A model generated the notes under the pieces. That model was given only the letters and a program-made list of their open reading frames with translations, searched no databases and was not told where the DNA came from. 64,000 nucleotides of DNA from Streptomyces fumigatiscleroticus (lineage in GTDB: Bacteria > Actinomycetota > Actinomycetes > Streptomycetales > Streptomycetaceae). The stretch covers positions 186,001-250,000 of the forward strand of contig NZ_BMQF01000003.1 in assembly GCF_014647975.1 (NCBI RefSeq), read 5' to 3'. This document shows, piece after piece, positions 20,632-27,783 of the stretch. How positions within the stretch are numbered: position 1 is the first letter of the stretch; the number at the start of each line of letters is the position of its first letter. The position numbers were made by a program, and so were the translations under genes.

Positions 20632-21882
20632 CTACCGCTCGGCCGTCCGCCGCCGCACCCCGTACGCGAGCCCACCCACCGCGAGTACTCCCACGCCCAC
20701 CAGCACCGACGCGACCGGAAGGGAGAAGGCCAGCACGACGCATCCGGCCAGCCCCACCGCCGGCCCGACCCGGGCCACCAGGGCCGACGACAAGGTCCAG
20801 GCCGAAGCGTTGGCCAGCGCGTAATACGCCAGCACACCGAAGGAGGAGAACCCGATGGCGCCCCGTACGTCCACGGTGGCGGCCAGAACCGCGACCACGG
20901 CACCCACGGCCACCTCCGCCCGGTGCGGCACCTGGAACCGCGGATGCACGGCGGCCAGCGCGCCGGGCAGATGACCGTCCCGGGCCATGGCCAGCGTCGT
21001 CCGGGAGACGCCCAGGACCAGGGCGAGGAGCGAACCCAGCGCGGCCACGGCCGCCCCGGCACGGACCACCGGCGCAAGCCCCGGCACCCCGGCCGCCCGC
21101 ACCGCGTCGGCCAGCGGCGCGCCCGCCTGCCCCAGACCGTCCGGTCCCAGCACGGAAAGGACAGCACCTGCCACGCCCGCGTACACCACCAGCGTGATGC
21201 CCAGCGCCAAGGGGATCGCGCGGGGGATGGTGCGCGCCGGATCCCGGACCTCCTCACCGAGCGTCGCGATGCGCGCGTATCCCGCGAAGGCGAAGAACAG
21301 CAGCCCGGCCGCCTGCAACACCCCACCGACCCCGCTCGGAACTCCGATGCCCAGACGCCCTGCGTCGGACTCCCCGGAGACCAGGCACACCACGACGACG
21401 GAAGCGAGGACAGCAAGGACGGTCGCGACGATCACGCGCGTCAGCCAGGCGGACTTCTGGATGCCGCCGTAGTTCACCGCGGTCAGCGCCACGACGGCCG
21501 CGACCGCCACGGCGTGCGCCTGTCCCGGCCAGACGTAGGCACCCACAGTGAGCGCCATCGCCGCGCAGGAAGCGATCTTGCCGACGACGAACGACCAGCC
21601 CGCGAGATAGCCCCAGAACTCCCCGAGCCGCTCCCGCCCGTAGACGTACGTGCCACCAGAGGCCGGATACAAGGCGGCCAGCCGCGCCGACGAGGTGGCG
21701 TTGCAGTACGCGACCACGGCGGCGACGGCGAGACCGAGCAGCAGTCCCGTTCCGGCCACGCGCGCCGCGGGCCCCAGAGCGGCGAAGATGCCCGCCCCGA
21801 TCATCGAGCCGAGCCCGATCACCACGGCGTCTCCGACGCCGAGGGTGCGCCGCAGCCCGAACCCAGACCCGGAACGTGTCAT
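20632..21882 (-). CDS. APC-family amino acid permease
   Basis: The 416-residue polytopic transporter (about 12 helices) has the APC family start GVGDAVVIGLGSMIGAGIFAALGPA (helix 1, unwound GSMIGAGIF segment) and helix 6 region FFAFAGYARIATLGEEVRDP. The substrate cannot be told from sequence. ATG 21882 was chosen: a TAGGGT -10-like hexamer ends 7 nt upstream, consistent with a leaderless mRNA. An alternative start 60 bp upstream adds a non-homologous peptide. Confidence 0.88.
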   Translation of the reverse strand: MTRSGSGFGLRRTLGVGDAVVIGLGSMIGAGIFAALGPAARVAGTGLLLGLAVAAVVAYCNATSSARLAALYPASGGTYVYGRERLGEFWGYLAGWSFVVGKIASCAAMALTVGAYVWPGQAHAVAVAAVVALTAVNYGGIQKSAWLTRVIVATVLAVLASVVVVCLVSGESDAGRLGIGVPSGVGGVLQAAGLLFFAFAGYARIATLGEEVRDPARTIPRAIPLALGITLVVYAGVAGAVLSVLGPDGLGQAGAPLADAVRAAGVPGLAPVVRAGAAVAALGSLLALVLGVSRTTLAMARDGHLPGALAAVHPRFQVPHRAEVAVGAVVAVLAATVDVRGAIGFSSFGVLAYYALANASAWTLSSALVARVGPAVGLAGCVVLAFSLPVASVLVGVGVLAVGGLAYGVRRRTAER

Positions 21883-21889
21883 GAATCGC

Positions 21890-21895
21890 ACCCTA
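21890..21895 (-). promoter_or_regulatory. -10 element of a probable leaderless permease mRNA
   Basis: On the minus strand TAGGGT is followed after 7 nt by the ATG of the permease gene, so transcription would start at or next to the initiation codon. No clear -35 is seen. Confidence 0.4.
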
Positions 21896-22137
21896 CTGAT
21901 CAGCGCAACCGAGAGATGCAGCGGCGACGTCCTTCCCACCAAGACGATATGAACACGCGTGCGACCTCAAGGCCGGCACGCACGTGACCTCACGGCACGA
22001 GCGGGTCGCGCCGCAGTCACGCACGCAGAGCACGACAAGAACGACGCACGACGCACGACTCGCGAGCACAGCCTGTCCGCAGTGGCACCACAGTGCGGGG
22101 ACAGCGCAAGCACAGCGTGGAAGGGCAGGTTCACGGC

Positions 22138-22404
22138 ATGAGCATCATCGCTTGGATCTTCTTGGGACTGTTGGCCGGAGCCATCGCCAAGTTCCTGCTG
22201 CCGGGCCGTGACCCCGGTGGTCTGGTCGGCACGACCCTCATCGGCATCGCCGGCGCGTTCATCGGCGGCTGGATATCGGCCCGCTGGCTGGACCATCCCA
22301 TCAGCAAGGACTTCTTCGACGGTGCCACCTGGGCCGCGGCGATCGGCGGCTCGCTCGTGCTCCTGATCGTCTACCGCATCCTGTTCGGCAACTCGCGCGA
22401 CTGA
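22138..22404 (+). CDS. GlsB/YeaQ/YmgE-family stress-associated membrane protein
   Basis: The 88-residue protein has three hydrophobic helices and the family pattern IIAWIFLGLLAGAIAKFLLPGRDPGG (start), TLIGIAGAFIGGW (middle) and a C-terminal AAIGGSLVLLIVYRIL helix. Members are linked to general or envelope stress. ATG 22138 marks the start of homology. A strong hairpin follows. Confidence 0.88.
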   Translation: MSIIAWIFLGLLAGAIAKFLLPGRDPGGLVGTTLIGIAGAFIGGWISARWLDHPISKDFFDGATWAAAIGGSLVLLIVYRILFGNSRD

Positions 22405-22432
22405 GCGCCTCCGGACCGCGGCCAGCAGGCGA

Positions 22433-22463
22433 GAAGGGTGGGCACCGTTGGTGCCCACCCTTC
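22433..22463 (+). terminator. Strong terminator, probably bidirectional
   Basis: GAAGGGTGGGCACC and GGTGCCCACCCTTC form a perfect 14-bp stem with a GTT loop. It sits between the YeaQ-like gene and the convergent yajQ gene and can serve both. Confidence 0.85.
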
Positions 22464-22555
22464 CTCGTGGATGGCTCGCGGCTACAGGTGGTGCGGCGGA
22501 ACACTGCCCTTCGCCTGCCGACAGGCAGTGACCGCCGATCACCGGCCGCCGCGCG

Positions 22556-23044
22556 TCACCGGTAGTTGACGAATTGCAGTGCGAAGTCGAAGTCCTGGCT
22601 CTTCAGCAGTGCGATCACGGCCTGCAGGTCGTCGCGGCTCTTGGAGCTGACGCGCAGCTCGTCGCCCTGGACCTGGGCCTTCACACCCTTCGGGCCCTGG
22701 TCACGGATGATCTTCGCTACCTTCTTCGCGTTCTCCTGGGAGATGCCCTCCTGGATCGACGCGAAGATCTTGTACTCCTTGCCGGAGAGCTGGGGCTCGC
22801 CCGCGTCCAGAGCCTTCAGCGAGATGCCACGCTTGATCAGCTTGGACTGGAAGACGTCGAGGACAGCCTTCACCCGGTCCTCGGAGTTGGCCTCCAGGAG
22901 GATCTTGTCACCGGACCAGGAGATCGAGGCCCCTACGCCCTTGAAGTCATAGCGCTGGGAGATCTCCTTGGCGGCCTGGTTGAGGGCGTTGTCGACCTCC
23001 TGCCGCTCGACCTTCGAGACGATGTCGAAACTGGAGTCGGCCAT
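22556..23044 (-). CDS. YajQ-family nucleotide-binding protein
   Basis: The 162-residue protein with tandem ferredoxin-like folds has the typical start [20 protein letters not shown] and end [15 protein letters not shown]. Relatives bind cyclic di-GMP (Xanthomonas) or RNA. AAGGAG lies 9 nt before ATG 23044. In the Streptomyces chromosome this gene marks the tRNA locus used by SLP1-type integrative plasmids, relevant to the tRNA-like element next door. Confidence 0.93.
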   Translation of the reverse strand: MADSSFDIVSKVERQEVDNALNQAAKEISQRYDFKGVGASISWSGDKILLEANSEDRVKAVLDVFQSKLIKRGISLKALDAGEPQLSGKEYKIFASIQEGISQENAKKVAKIIRDQGPKGVKAQVQGDELRVSSKSRDDLQAVIALLKSQDFDFALQFVNYR

Positions 23045-23216
23045 GTCCTGTGGCTCCTTGTATCAGGGGGCGTATCGGTGCGTACCGGCGTACGTGGACG
23101 GCCGCCGAGCCGGCAAGGGGCCCCGGCCGCATCCGGACAAGCCTAGCCACCCGCCGCTCTCCCGACGCCGATCAATCGGGTGGCGAAGCACCCCTCTCCA
23201 TCGGGTATTGTTTACG

Positions 23217-23310
23217 TCGTTGCCACGGAGCACCGCCGAAAGGCGGTTCGAAGGGCAGCGACCCAGGCGGTGTGGCTCAGCCTTCCTAGGTTCGAATCCT
23301 AGCGCCGCCA
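23217..23310 (+). ncRNA. tRNA-like minihelix RNA: hairpin domain plus truncated tRNA (possible tRNA-Tyr/att remnant)
   Basis: The 3' part (23266-23310) has a perfect tRNA acceptor stem (GGCGGTG / CGCCGCC), a GGC-TCA-GCC variable-arm-like hairpin and an intact T-arm (CTAGG-TTCGAAT-CCTAG) with discriminator A. It has no D-arm or anticodon arm, so it is only 45 nt. The upstream part folds as TCGTTGCC / GGCAGCGA (23217-23224, 23254-23261) around ACCGCC-GAAA-GGCGGT (23232-23247). A strong terminator follows, so the unit may be transcribed. The location beside yajQ is where Streptomyces carry the tRNA-Tyr that SLP1 uses as attachment site. It could be an internally deleted tRNA gene, an att scar or a tRNA-like small RNA. 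No integrase gene is present nearby. Confidence 0.6.
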
Positions 23311-23320
23311 CACTGGGGGA

Positions 23321-23364
23321 GACCCCCTCTGATCTGCGAAAACGCAGAGCGGAGGGGGTCTTTT
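23321..23364 (+). terminator. Rho-independent terminator after the tRNA-like element
   Basis: GACCCCCTC / GAGGGGGTC (9 bp) and the inner TCTGCG-AAAA-CGCAGA (6 bp) form a long hairpin followed by TTTT. This is an unusually canonical terminator for this genome. Confidence 0.9.
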
Positions 23365-23543
23365 CGTGCTGCGGGACGGTCTTCCGCCCCGGTCGGCATC
23401 AGAACAAGGTGACTCGTATCACACGGCGTTGCCCGGATCCCGGGGCTGGTCATGGTCAGGGGTTCCGGATCGGGTGCGGACCGCAGCGCAGAGCGTGGTG
23501 GGCTGTCGGAGACGCGGAAGTGTGGACTGCTCGATGCGGGCGC

Positions 23544-24064
23544 CGGCCCTGCGGTCACTTGGCTGCACGGCAGGAGGTGCCCGTCCTTCGTCTGGTGGTC
23601 AGCGCCAGTCGGTGTCGTGGGTGAGTCGGTGGTGGTGGGTGTCGTATTGGTCGACGGCTGTGATGGTGTGTGCGTCGGGGATGGGTGCGGCCCAGGCGCG
23701 GTAGGTGGTGCCGGGGACGGTGGCTGTGGTGGCTTTCACCTGGGTGCCGTCGGAGAGGGTGATGATGGCGTAGGCGACGTCGGCTTCGGGGGTGGCGACC
23801 ATCAGCCGGCTGCCGGTGAGGCCTTTGTCGTGCAGGCCGTGCAGTCCCATGCCGCCGGAGGCCTGGGGGTCGTGGGTGCCGGTGACGGGCTGGCAGTCGG
23901 CCCAGGGGCCTGCTTGGTGGTCGATGCGGGTGCCGCCGATGTACATGCGCTGGCAGAGCAGTGAGGTGCCCGGTGCCGTGGTTCCGTCGGGGTAGGTGGG
24001 CAGGGCGTAGCCCTCGGGCAGGGTCCGGTGGAACTCCAGCGCCACCGACCAGCGAAGACCGTCC
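23544..24064. repeat. 521-bp perfect direct duplication, copy A
   Basis: This segment is identical to 24908-25428, offset 1,364 bp. It covers the 3' part of the membrane-protein gene at 23599-24378 plus 55 bp downstream. The ends are sharp and flanking sequences are unrelated. It implies a recent duplication or gene conversion. Confidence 0.9.
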
Positions 24065-24378
24065 GTCGTCCCCTCGGCCACCCGGACACTGACCGTGCCG
24101 GGAGCCGGGGCAACGGTGGTGCTCGCTGCGGGCGAGGGCTGGCGCGCAGGGCGGACGGCGCCGGACGGTGACTTCGAGAACGGAACCGCCAGGCCGAGGG
24201 CGAGGACGCACACGGCACCGGCCACAGCGGCCGCGGCCCGGCGGCGTTTCCTGCGGGCGCGCGCGGCCGTCAGTACCCGGCCGACGGGGGCCTGGGACAG
24301 GGGGTAGGCGTCGCGTGACCGGGTGAAGACGACGCGGAGCCAGTCTTCCTGGTCGTGGTCGGGATGGTCGGGAGTCAT
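23599..24378 (-). CDS. Membrane-anchored protein, sigma-factor-linked (possible anti-sigma or sensor), duplicated C-terminal domain
   Basis: The 259-residue protein has a cytoplasmic N-terminus of ~47 residues (DWLRVVFTRSRDAYPLSQAP), one transmembrane helix (~48-66) and an extracytoplasmic domain. From about residue 106 (DGLRWSVALEFHRTL) to the end it is identical to the secreted protein encoded at 24963-25640. The domain contains two Cys and many His near the C-terminus and is not recognised. Its ATG overlaps the stop of the ECF sigma gene by 4 bp, the usual arrangement of sigma/anti-sigma pairs, but no classical zinc anti-sigma (HxxxCxxC) motif is visible. Confidence 0.75.
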   Translation of the reverse strand: MTPDHPDHDQEDWLRVVFTRSRDAYPLSQAPVGRVLTAARARRKRRRAAAAVAGAVCVLALGLAVPFSKSPSGAVRPARQPSPAASTTVAPAPGTVSVRVAEGTTDGLRWSVALEFHRTLPEGYALPTYPDGTTAPGTSLLCQRMYIGGTRIDHQAGPWADCQPVTGTHDPQASGGMGLHGLHDKGLTGSRLMVATPEADVAYAIITLSDGTQVKATTATVPGTTYRAWAAPIPDAHTITAVDQYDTHHHRLTHDTDWR

Positions 24379-24932
24379 CGTGCCTCTGCGGGACGGCTGG
24401 GCAGGTAGTTGCGGGCGAGATTCGAACGGCTGCGCAGTTTGGCCAGGGCCCGGGACGCCTGGCTCTTCACGGTGCCGACCGAACAGCCGAGGACGTCTGC
24501 TACTTCCTCGATGGACAGGTCCTCGCAGTAGCGCAGCACGACGACCGCCCGCTGTCGCTCGGGCAGGGCGGCGAGCTCGCGGGCCAGAGTGTCGTACACG
24601 TCCACGCCCCCGACACCGGCCCCGTCGTCGCGGGCGGGGCCGGTGTCGGGCAGCGACGGAAGAAGGATGTGGGTGATCCTGCGGCGGCGATGCCGGCTGC
24701 GGTTGGTGTTGACCAGGGCCCGTCGCACGTAGTGTTCGGCGCGCTCCGGGTCCAGTCGCCGCCAGTGCGGGTACACCTTCGCCAGCGTCGTCTGCACCAG
24801 GTCCTCCGCCTCGTGGAAGTCGCCGGTGAGCAGGTACGCGGTGTGGGTCAGGGTTCGCCAGCGGGCGGCGACGAATCGGGTGAACTCCGAGTCCGGTCCG
24901 CTGTCCGCGGCCCTGCGGTCACTTGGCTGCAC
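24375..24932 (-). CDS. ECF sigma factor, SigE-like (SigE70/ECF subfamily)
   Basis: Region 2 is ARWRTLTHTAYLLTGDFHEAEDLVQTTLAKVY (residues ~23-55) with the DLVQ core. Region 4 is LPERQRAVVVLRYCEDLSIEEVADVLGCSVGTVKSQASRALAKLR (~122-167). The 185-residue length is normal for this group. The only in-frame start, GTG 24932, lies inside duplicated segment B: the first eight codons come from the duplication and no Shine-Dalgarno precedes them. The native 5' end and promoter may therefore have been replaced. It overlaps the downstream membrane-protein gene by 4 bp. Confidence 0.85.
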   Translation of the reverse strand: MQPSDRRAADSGPDSEFTRFVAARWRTLTHTAYLLTGDFHEAEDLVQTTLAKVYPHWRRLDPERAEHYVRRALVNTNRSRHRRRRITHILLPSLPDTGPARDDGAGVGGVDVYDTLARELAALPERQRAVVVLRYCEDLSIEEVADVLGCSVGTVKSQASRALAKLRSRSNLARNYLPSRPAEAR

Positions 24933-25428
24933 GGCAGGAGGTGCCCGTCCTTCGTCTGGTGGTCAGCGCCAGTCGGTGTCGTGGGTGAGTCGGTGGTGGT
25001 GGGTGTCGTATTGGTCGACGGCTGTGATGGTGTGTGCGTCGGGGATGGGTGCGGCCCAGGCGCGGTAGGTGGTGCCGGGGACGGTGGCTGTGGTGGCTTT
25101 CACCTGGGTGCCGTCGGAGAGGGTGATGATGGCGTAGGCGACGTCGGCTTCGGGGGTGGCGACCATCAGCCGGCTGCCGGTGAGGCCTTTGTCGTGCAGG
25201 CCGTGCAGTCCCATGCCGCCGGAGGCCTGGGGGTCGTGGGTGCCGGTGACGGGCTGGCAGTCGGCCCAGGGGCCTGCTTGGTGGTCGATGCGGGTGCCGC
25301 CGATGTACATGCGCTGGCAGAGCAGTGAGGTGCCCGGTGCCGTGGTTCCGTCGGGGTAGGTGGGCAGGGCGTAGCCCTCGGGCAGGGTCCGGTGGAACTC
25401 CAGCGCCACCGACCAGCGAAGACCGTCC
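24908..25428. repeat. 521-bp perfect direct duplication, copy B
   Basis: This is the second copy of 23544-24064. It covers the 3' part of the secreted-protein gene and runs into the start of the sigma factor gene, which it joins at 24908. Confidence 0.9.
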
Positions 25429-25640
25429 ACCCGGCCCTTGCCGATCACCTGTGTGACCACCTGCGGCGCTCGCTGGTGAGCGGGAGCGGACTGCGTGGCG
25501 GCGACGGAGACGGGCGCGGATGCCGGACGGGTGGCCGGGCCCGGGGTCGCCGCGACCGCGGAGGCACCGAACGCGATTCCTCCGATCGCGGTGACCGCGA
25601 CGGCCGCCATGGCGGCCTTTCCGGCAGAAGTGAGAGTCAC
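24963..25640 (-). CDS. Secreted protein sharing the duplicated domain
   Basis: The 225-residue product starts with a signal peptide (LTSAGKAAMAAVAVTAIGGIAFGASAVAA described; cleavage near residue 31) and a Pro/Ala linker. From about residue 72 it is identical to residues ~106-259 of the membrane protein at 23599-24378. GTG 25640 was chosen for AAGGAG 9 nt upstream and the signal peptide. It thus looks like a soluble exported version of the membrane-tethered domain, lying upstream of the sigma gene. The domain function is unknown. Confidence 0.75.
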   Translation of the reverse strand: MTLTSAGKAAMAAVAVTAIGGIAFGASAVAATPGPATRPASAPVSVAATQSAPAHQRAPQVVTQVIGKGRVDGLRWSVALEFHRTLPEGYALPTYPDGTTAPGTSLLCQRMYIGGTRIDHQAGPWADCQPVTGTHDPQASGGMGLHGLHDKGLTGSRLMVATPEADVAYAIITLSDGTQVKATTATVPGTTYRAWAAPIPDAHTITAVDQYDTHHHRLTHDTDWR

Positions 25641-25986
25641 GGAGCGTTTCTCCTTCGAGCTGCCGCCCGGCACCACGCCGGGCGGTCCGGGACGGCCGGC
25701 ACGCTGGGCCCACGTGCCGGCCTGCCGCGACCGCCAGGGGCGGTGGCCGCGGCTCGGACATCCGCTCATAGGTACTCCCGAACACTCACGGCGGGTTGCA
25801 CGCCCGTGCGACTTCCTTCCGAGCGCCGGGGGCGTCCGCTCACGAGCGCCGGGAGCGTCCGCTCACACGAGGCGCGTCGGCCGGATCGAGCGGCGCGTGT
25901 GCGGCGGCATGCACCGCGCCGACTCAACGGGTGCGCGGTTTCCGCCGGACCCGACGTCACCTTGCGGCACCATAGAGGTGCGGAGA
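25641..25986. other. Divergent intergenic region
   Basis: These 346 bp separate the secreted-protein gene from the plus-strand hypothetical gene. They contain a 23-bp direct repeat, GAGCGCCGGGRGCGTCCGC-type, at 25821-25843 and 25844-25866 (one mismatch). No convincing gene is present. Promoters for both flanking genes must lie here but none is clear. Confidence 0.5.
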
Positions 25987-26568
25987 GTGACGAAAACGGG
26001 GGCGTTCTTCATGACAGCTGCAACTTCACCGGACAGCGATGGAGATCCGCGTGACCCGGCCGGCCGCCCGGGGCCCGCTCCTGAGTCCCCTGCGCGGCCC
26101 TTCAGCAGGGCGCTGGAGTGGCAGCCCGCCATCGCCGCCCTGGTTGCGGCTGCCGCGACCGTGATCGCCGCATGGCTCACCGCGGCCGGCGGTGCGGTCG
26201 GTGACCCCGGTGCCAGTCCGCCACCGCTGGCCGTGGCGCCTCGGACGCCTGCCGTGCCCAGGATCTGGGGAGTCACGTCCGAGTTCCACAGGACCGGGCT
26301 CGGCACCCTTTATCGCTTCACCGGGTGGGTCGCCGACCCGCTGCCGAACGGCAAGGTCTTCGTCTACCGTTCGTCGGGCAGCTCCTTGACTCTCCTGTCG
26401 GCTGCCGAGGTGTCGAAGGACGGCAGCTGGACGGTGTCCGGCTGGGTCGACTCGTCAGTACCTGCGGGCGAACTGGGGGTGCGGTGCCTTCCCGCGGATA
26501 TGGACACGCTCATCGCGCCTGACTTCGACGGCGCCGAGGGATCCGCGAAGGGCGGCACCGGGAGGTGA
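25987..26568 (+). CDS. Hypothetical membrane-anchored protein
   Basis: The 193-residue product has a Pro/Asp-rich N-terminus, one hydrophobic helix (~43-63, IAALVAAAATVIAAWL) and an extracytoplasmic domain with GTLYRFTGWVADPLPNGKVFVY and DGSWTVSGWVDSSVPAG, which looks like a small beta-rich domain. No family was recognised. GTG 25987 is preferred (GAGGTG 6 nt upstream); ATG 26011 is the alternative. Confidence 0.65.
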   Translation: MTKTGAFFMTAATSPDSDGDPRDPAGRPGPAPESPARPFSRALEWQPAIAALVAAAATVIAAWLTAAGGAVGDPGASPPPLAVAPRTPAVPRIWGVTSEFHRTGLGTLYRFTGWVADPLPNGKVFVYRSSGSSLTLLSAAEVSKDGSWTVSGWVDSSVPAGELGVRCLPADMDTLIAPDFDGAEGSAKGGTGR

Positions 26569-26659
26569 GGGGCTCCGCATCCCCCATGCCGCGCACGCGG
26601 ACCCCGTACGCGCGCACGCCCGCGCACCGACTGACGGTACGTCAAGAAAAGCCGCCCCT

Positions 26660-26749
26660 GGCCCGAGGCCGTCCCCCGGCCCGAGGCCGCCTCCCGGCCC
26701 GCGATCGTCCCCTGGCCCGAGGCCGCCCCCCGGCCCGCGACCGTCCCCG
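26660..26749. repeat. Five tandem 18-bp repeats
   Basis: There are five adjoining 18-bp units of the form GGCCCGAGGCCGYCCCCC at 26660, 26678, 26696, 26714 and 26732. They lie in the non-coding gap upstream of the zinc-ribbon gene and are probably a variable-number minisatellite. Confidence 0.8.
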
Positions 26750-26773
26750 CCCGGGCGAGGCACACTGGGCTTC

Positions 26774-26986
26774 ATGTCCTCCCGACGCAGACCGTGTCCC
26801 GAGTGCCGCCGCGAGATCGCCGTCGTCGGCGGGCGGTTCGCGCGTCACGACCCACCCGGCGCGCGCGGGAACGGCGATCTCACCTCCTGCTCCGGCTCGC
26901 GCCGCCCGGCGCTGATCGGGGCGGCGCAACCGGCCCTGGACGGGTACGTGGTGCCCGAGTTCCCCGGACAACTCCCCTTGTTCTGA
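26774..26986 (+). CDS. Small zinc-ribbon-like conserved hypothetical protein
   Basis: The 70-residue basic protein has the N-terminal motif CPECRREIAVV and a later single Cys (SCSGSRR), which resembles a half zinc ribbon. It ends in PEFPGQLPLF. ATG 26774 follows the minisatellite directly, and no strong ribosome site is visible. It may be a DNA/RNA-associated protein, but the function is unknown. Confidence 0.6.
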   Translation: MSSRRRPCPECRREIAVVGGRFARHDPPGARGNGDLTSCSGSRRPALIGAAQPALDGYVVPEFPGQLPLF

Positions 26987-26998
26987 GGGCTCGCGGGC

Positions 26999-27655
26999 TC
27001 AGTTGCCCGCCACCGACTTCACCGCCACGGACACCGGCGTCGAGCCGCCGATGAGTTCCAGGGTCAGCCCGGCCGTGGCCGGGGTGTCCACCAACTCGGC
27101 GAGTACGGCGGCCACGTCGTCGCGCGTGACCGAGCCGTGGCCGGTCCGCGCCTCCAGACGTACCAGGCCGGTGCCGGGGTCGTCCCTCAGCGCGCCGGGG
27201 CGCAGGATCGTCCAGTCCAACGCGTCCAGGCCGCGTACGTAGGCGTCGGCCTCGCCCTTGGCGCGCAGGTAGACGTCGAAGACCTCGTCGCCCTCGTGCG
27301 CGGGGTCCGCGGCCATGGACGACACCACCAGGAAGCGCCGTACGCCCGCGCGGACCGCCGCGTCCGCGAACAGGATCGCCGCGGCCTTGTCCACCGTCTC
27401 CTTGCGGGCCGCTCCGCTGCCCGGGCCCGCGCCCGCCGCGAAGACCGCCGCGTCCGCGCCCCGCAGCCGTTCCGCGACCTCCTCGACCGAGGCGGACTCC
27501 AGGTCGACAACGACAGGTTCGGCGCCGGCCGCGCGCAGATCGTCGGCCTGCTCGGGCTTGCGGACGATGCCCGCGACCTCGTCCCCGCGCGCGGCGAGCA
27601 GCCGTTCCAGCCGCAGCGCGATCTGACCATGACCACCAGCGATGACAATGCGCAT
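26999..27655 (-). CDS. NAD(P)-binding (atypical SDR, NmrA/YwnB-like) protein
   Basis: The 218-residue Rossmann protein has an N-terminal nucleotide motif GGHGQIALRL (residues ~6-15), the beta4 signature AAVFAAGAGPGSG and an active-site-like VVSSMAADP region followed by YLRAKGEADAYV, where K takes the usual SDR position. Such proteins bind NAD(P)(H) and reduce or sense redox metabolites. ATG 27655 starts directly at the Rossmann fold. Its 5' neighbour is the amidohydrolase gene 128 bp away on the same strand. Confidence 0.85.
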   Translation of the reverse strand: MRIVIAGGHGQIALRLERLLAARGDEVAGIVRKPEQADDLRAAGAEPVVVDLESASVEEVAERLRGADAAVFAAGAGPGSGAARKETVDKAAAILFADAAVRAGVRRFLVVSSMAADPAHEGDEVFDVYLRAKGEADAYVRGLDALDWTILRPGALRDDPGTGLVRLEARTGHGSVTRDDVAAVLAELVDTPATAGLTLELIGGSTPVSVAVKSVAGN

Positions 27656-27783
27656 GTCTCCGACCGTACGCTCAGACGGCCGCGTTCGCCGCACGACGTC
27701 GGCCGGTTCCCGCCGAGCACGGCGCGCTCGCCCGCCAGGCGCCGCACGCCCGCCCGGCGGTACGGCACGCCCGCCCGGCGGCT

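Noticed and set aside
23217..23310. A complete tRNA-Tyr at the yajQ locus
   Set aside because: The acceptor and T-arm fit, but no D-arm or anticodon arm can be placed between them; the pairing 5' acceptor strand lies only 45 nt from the 3' end.
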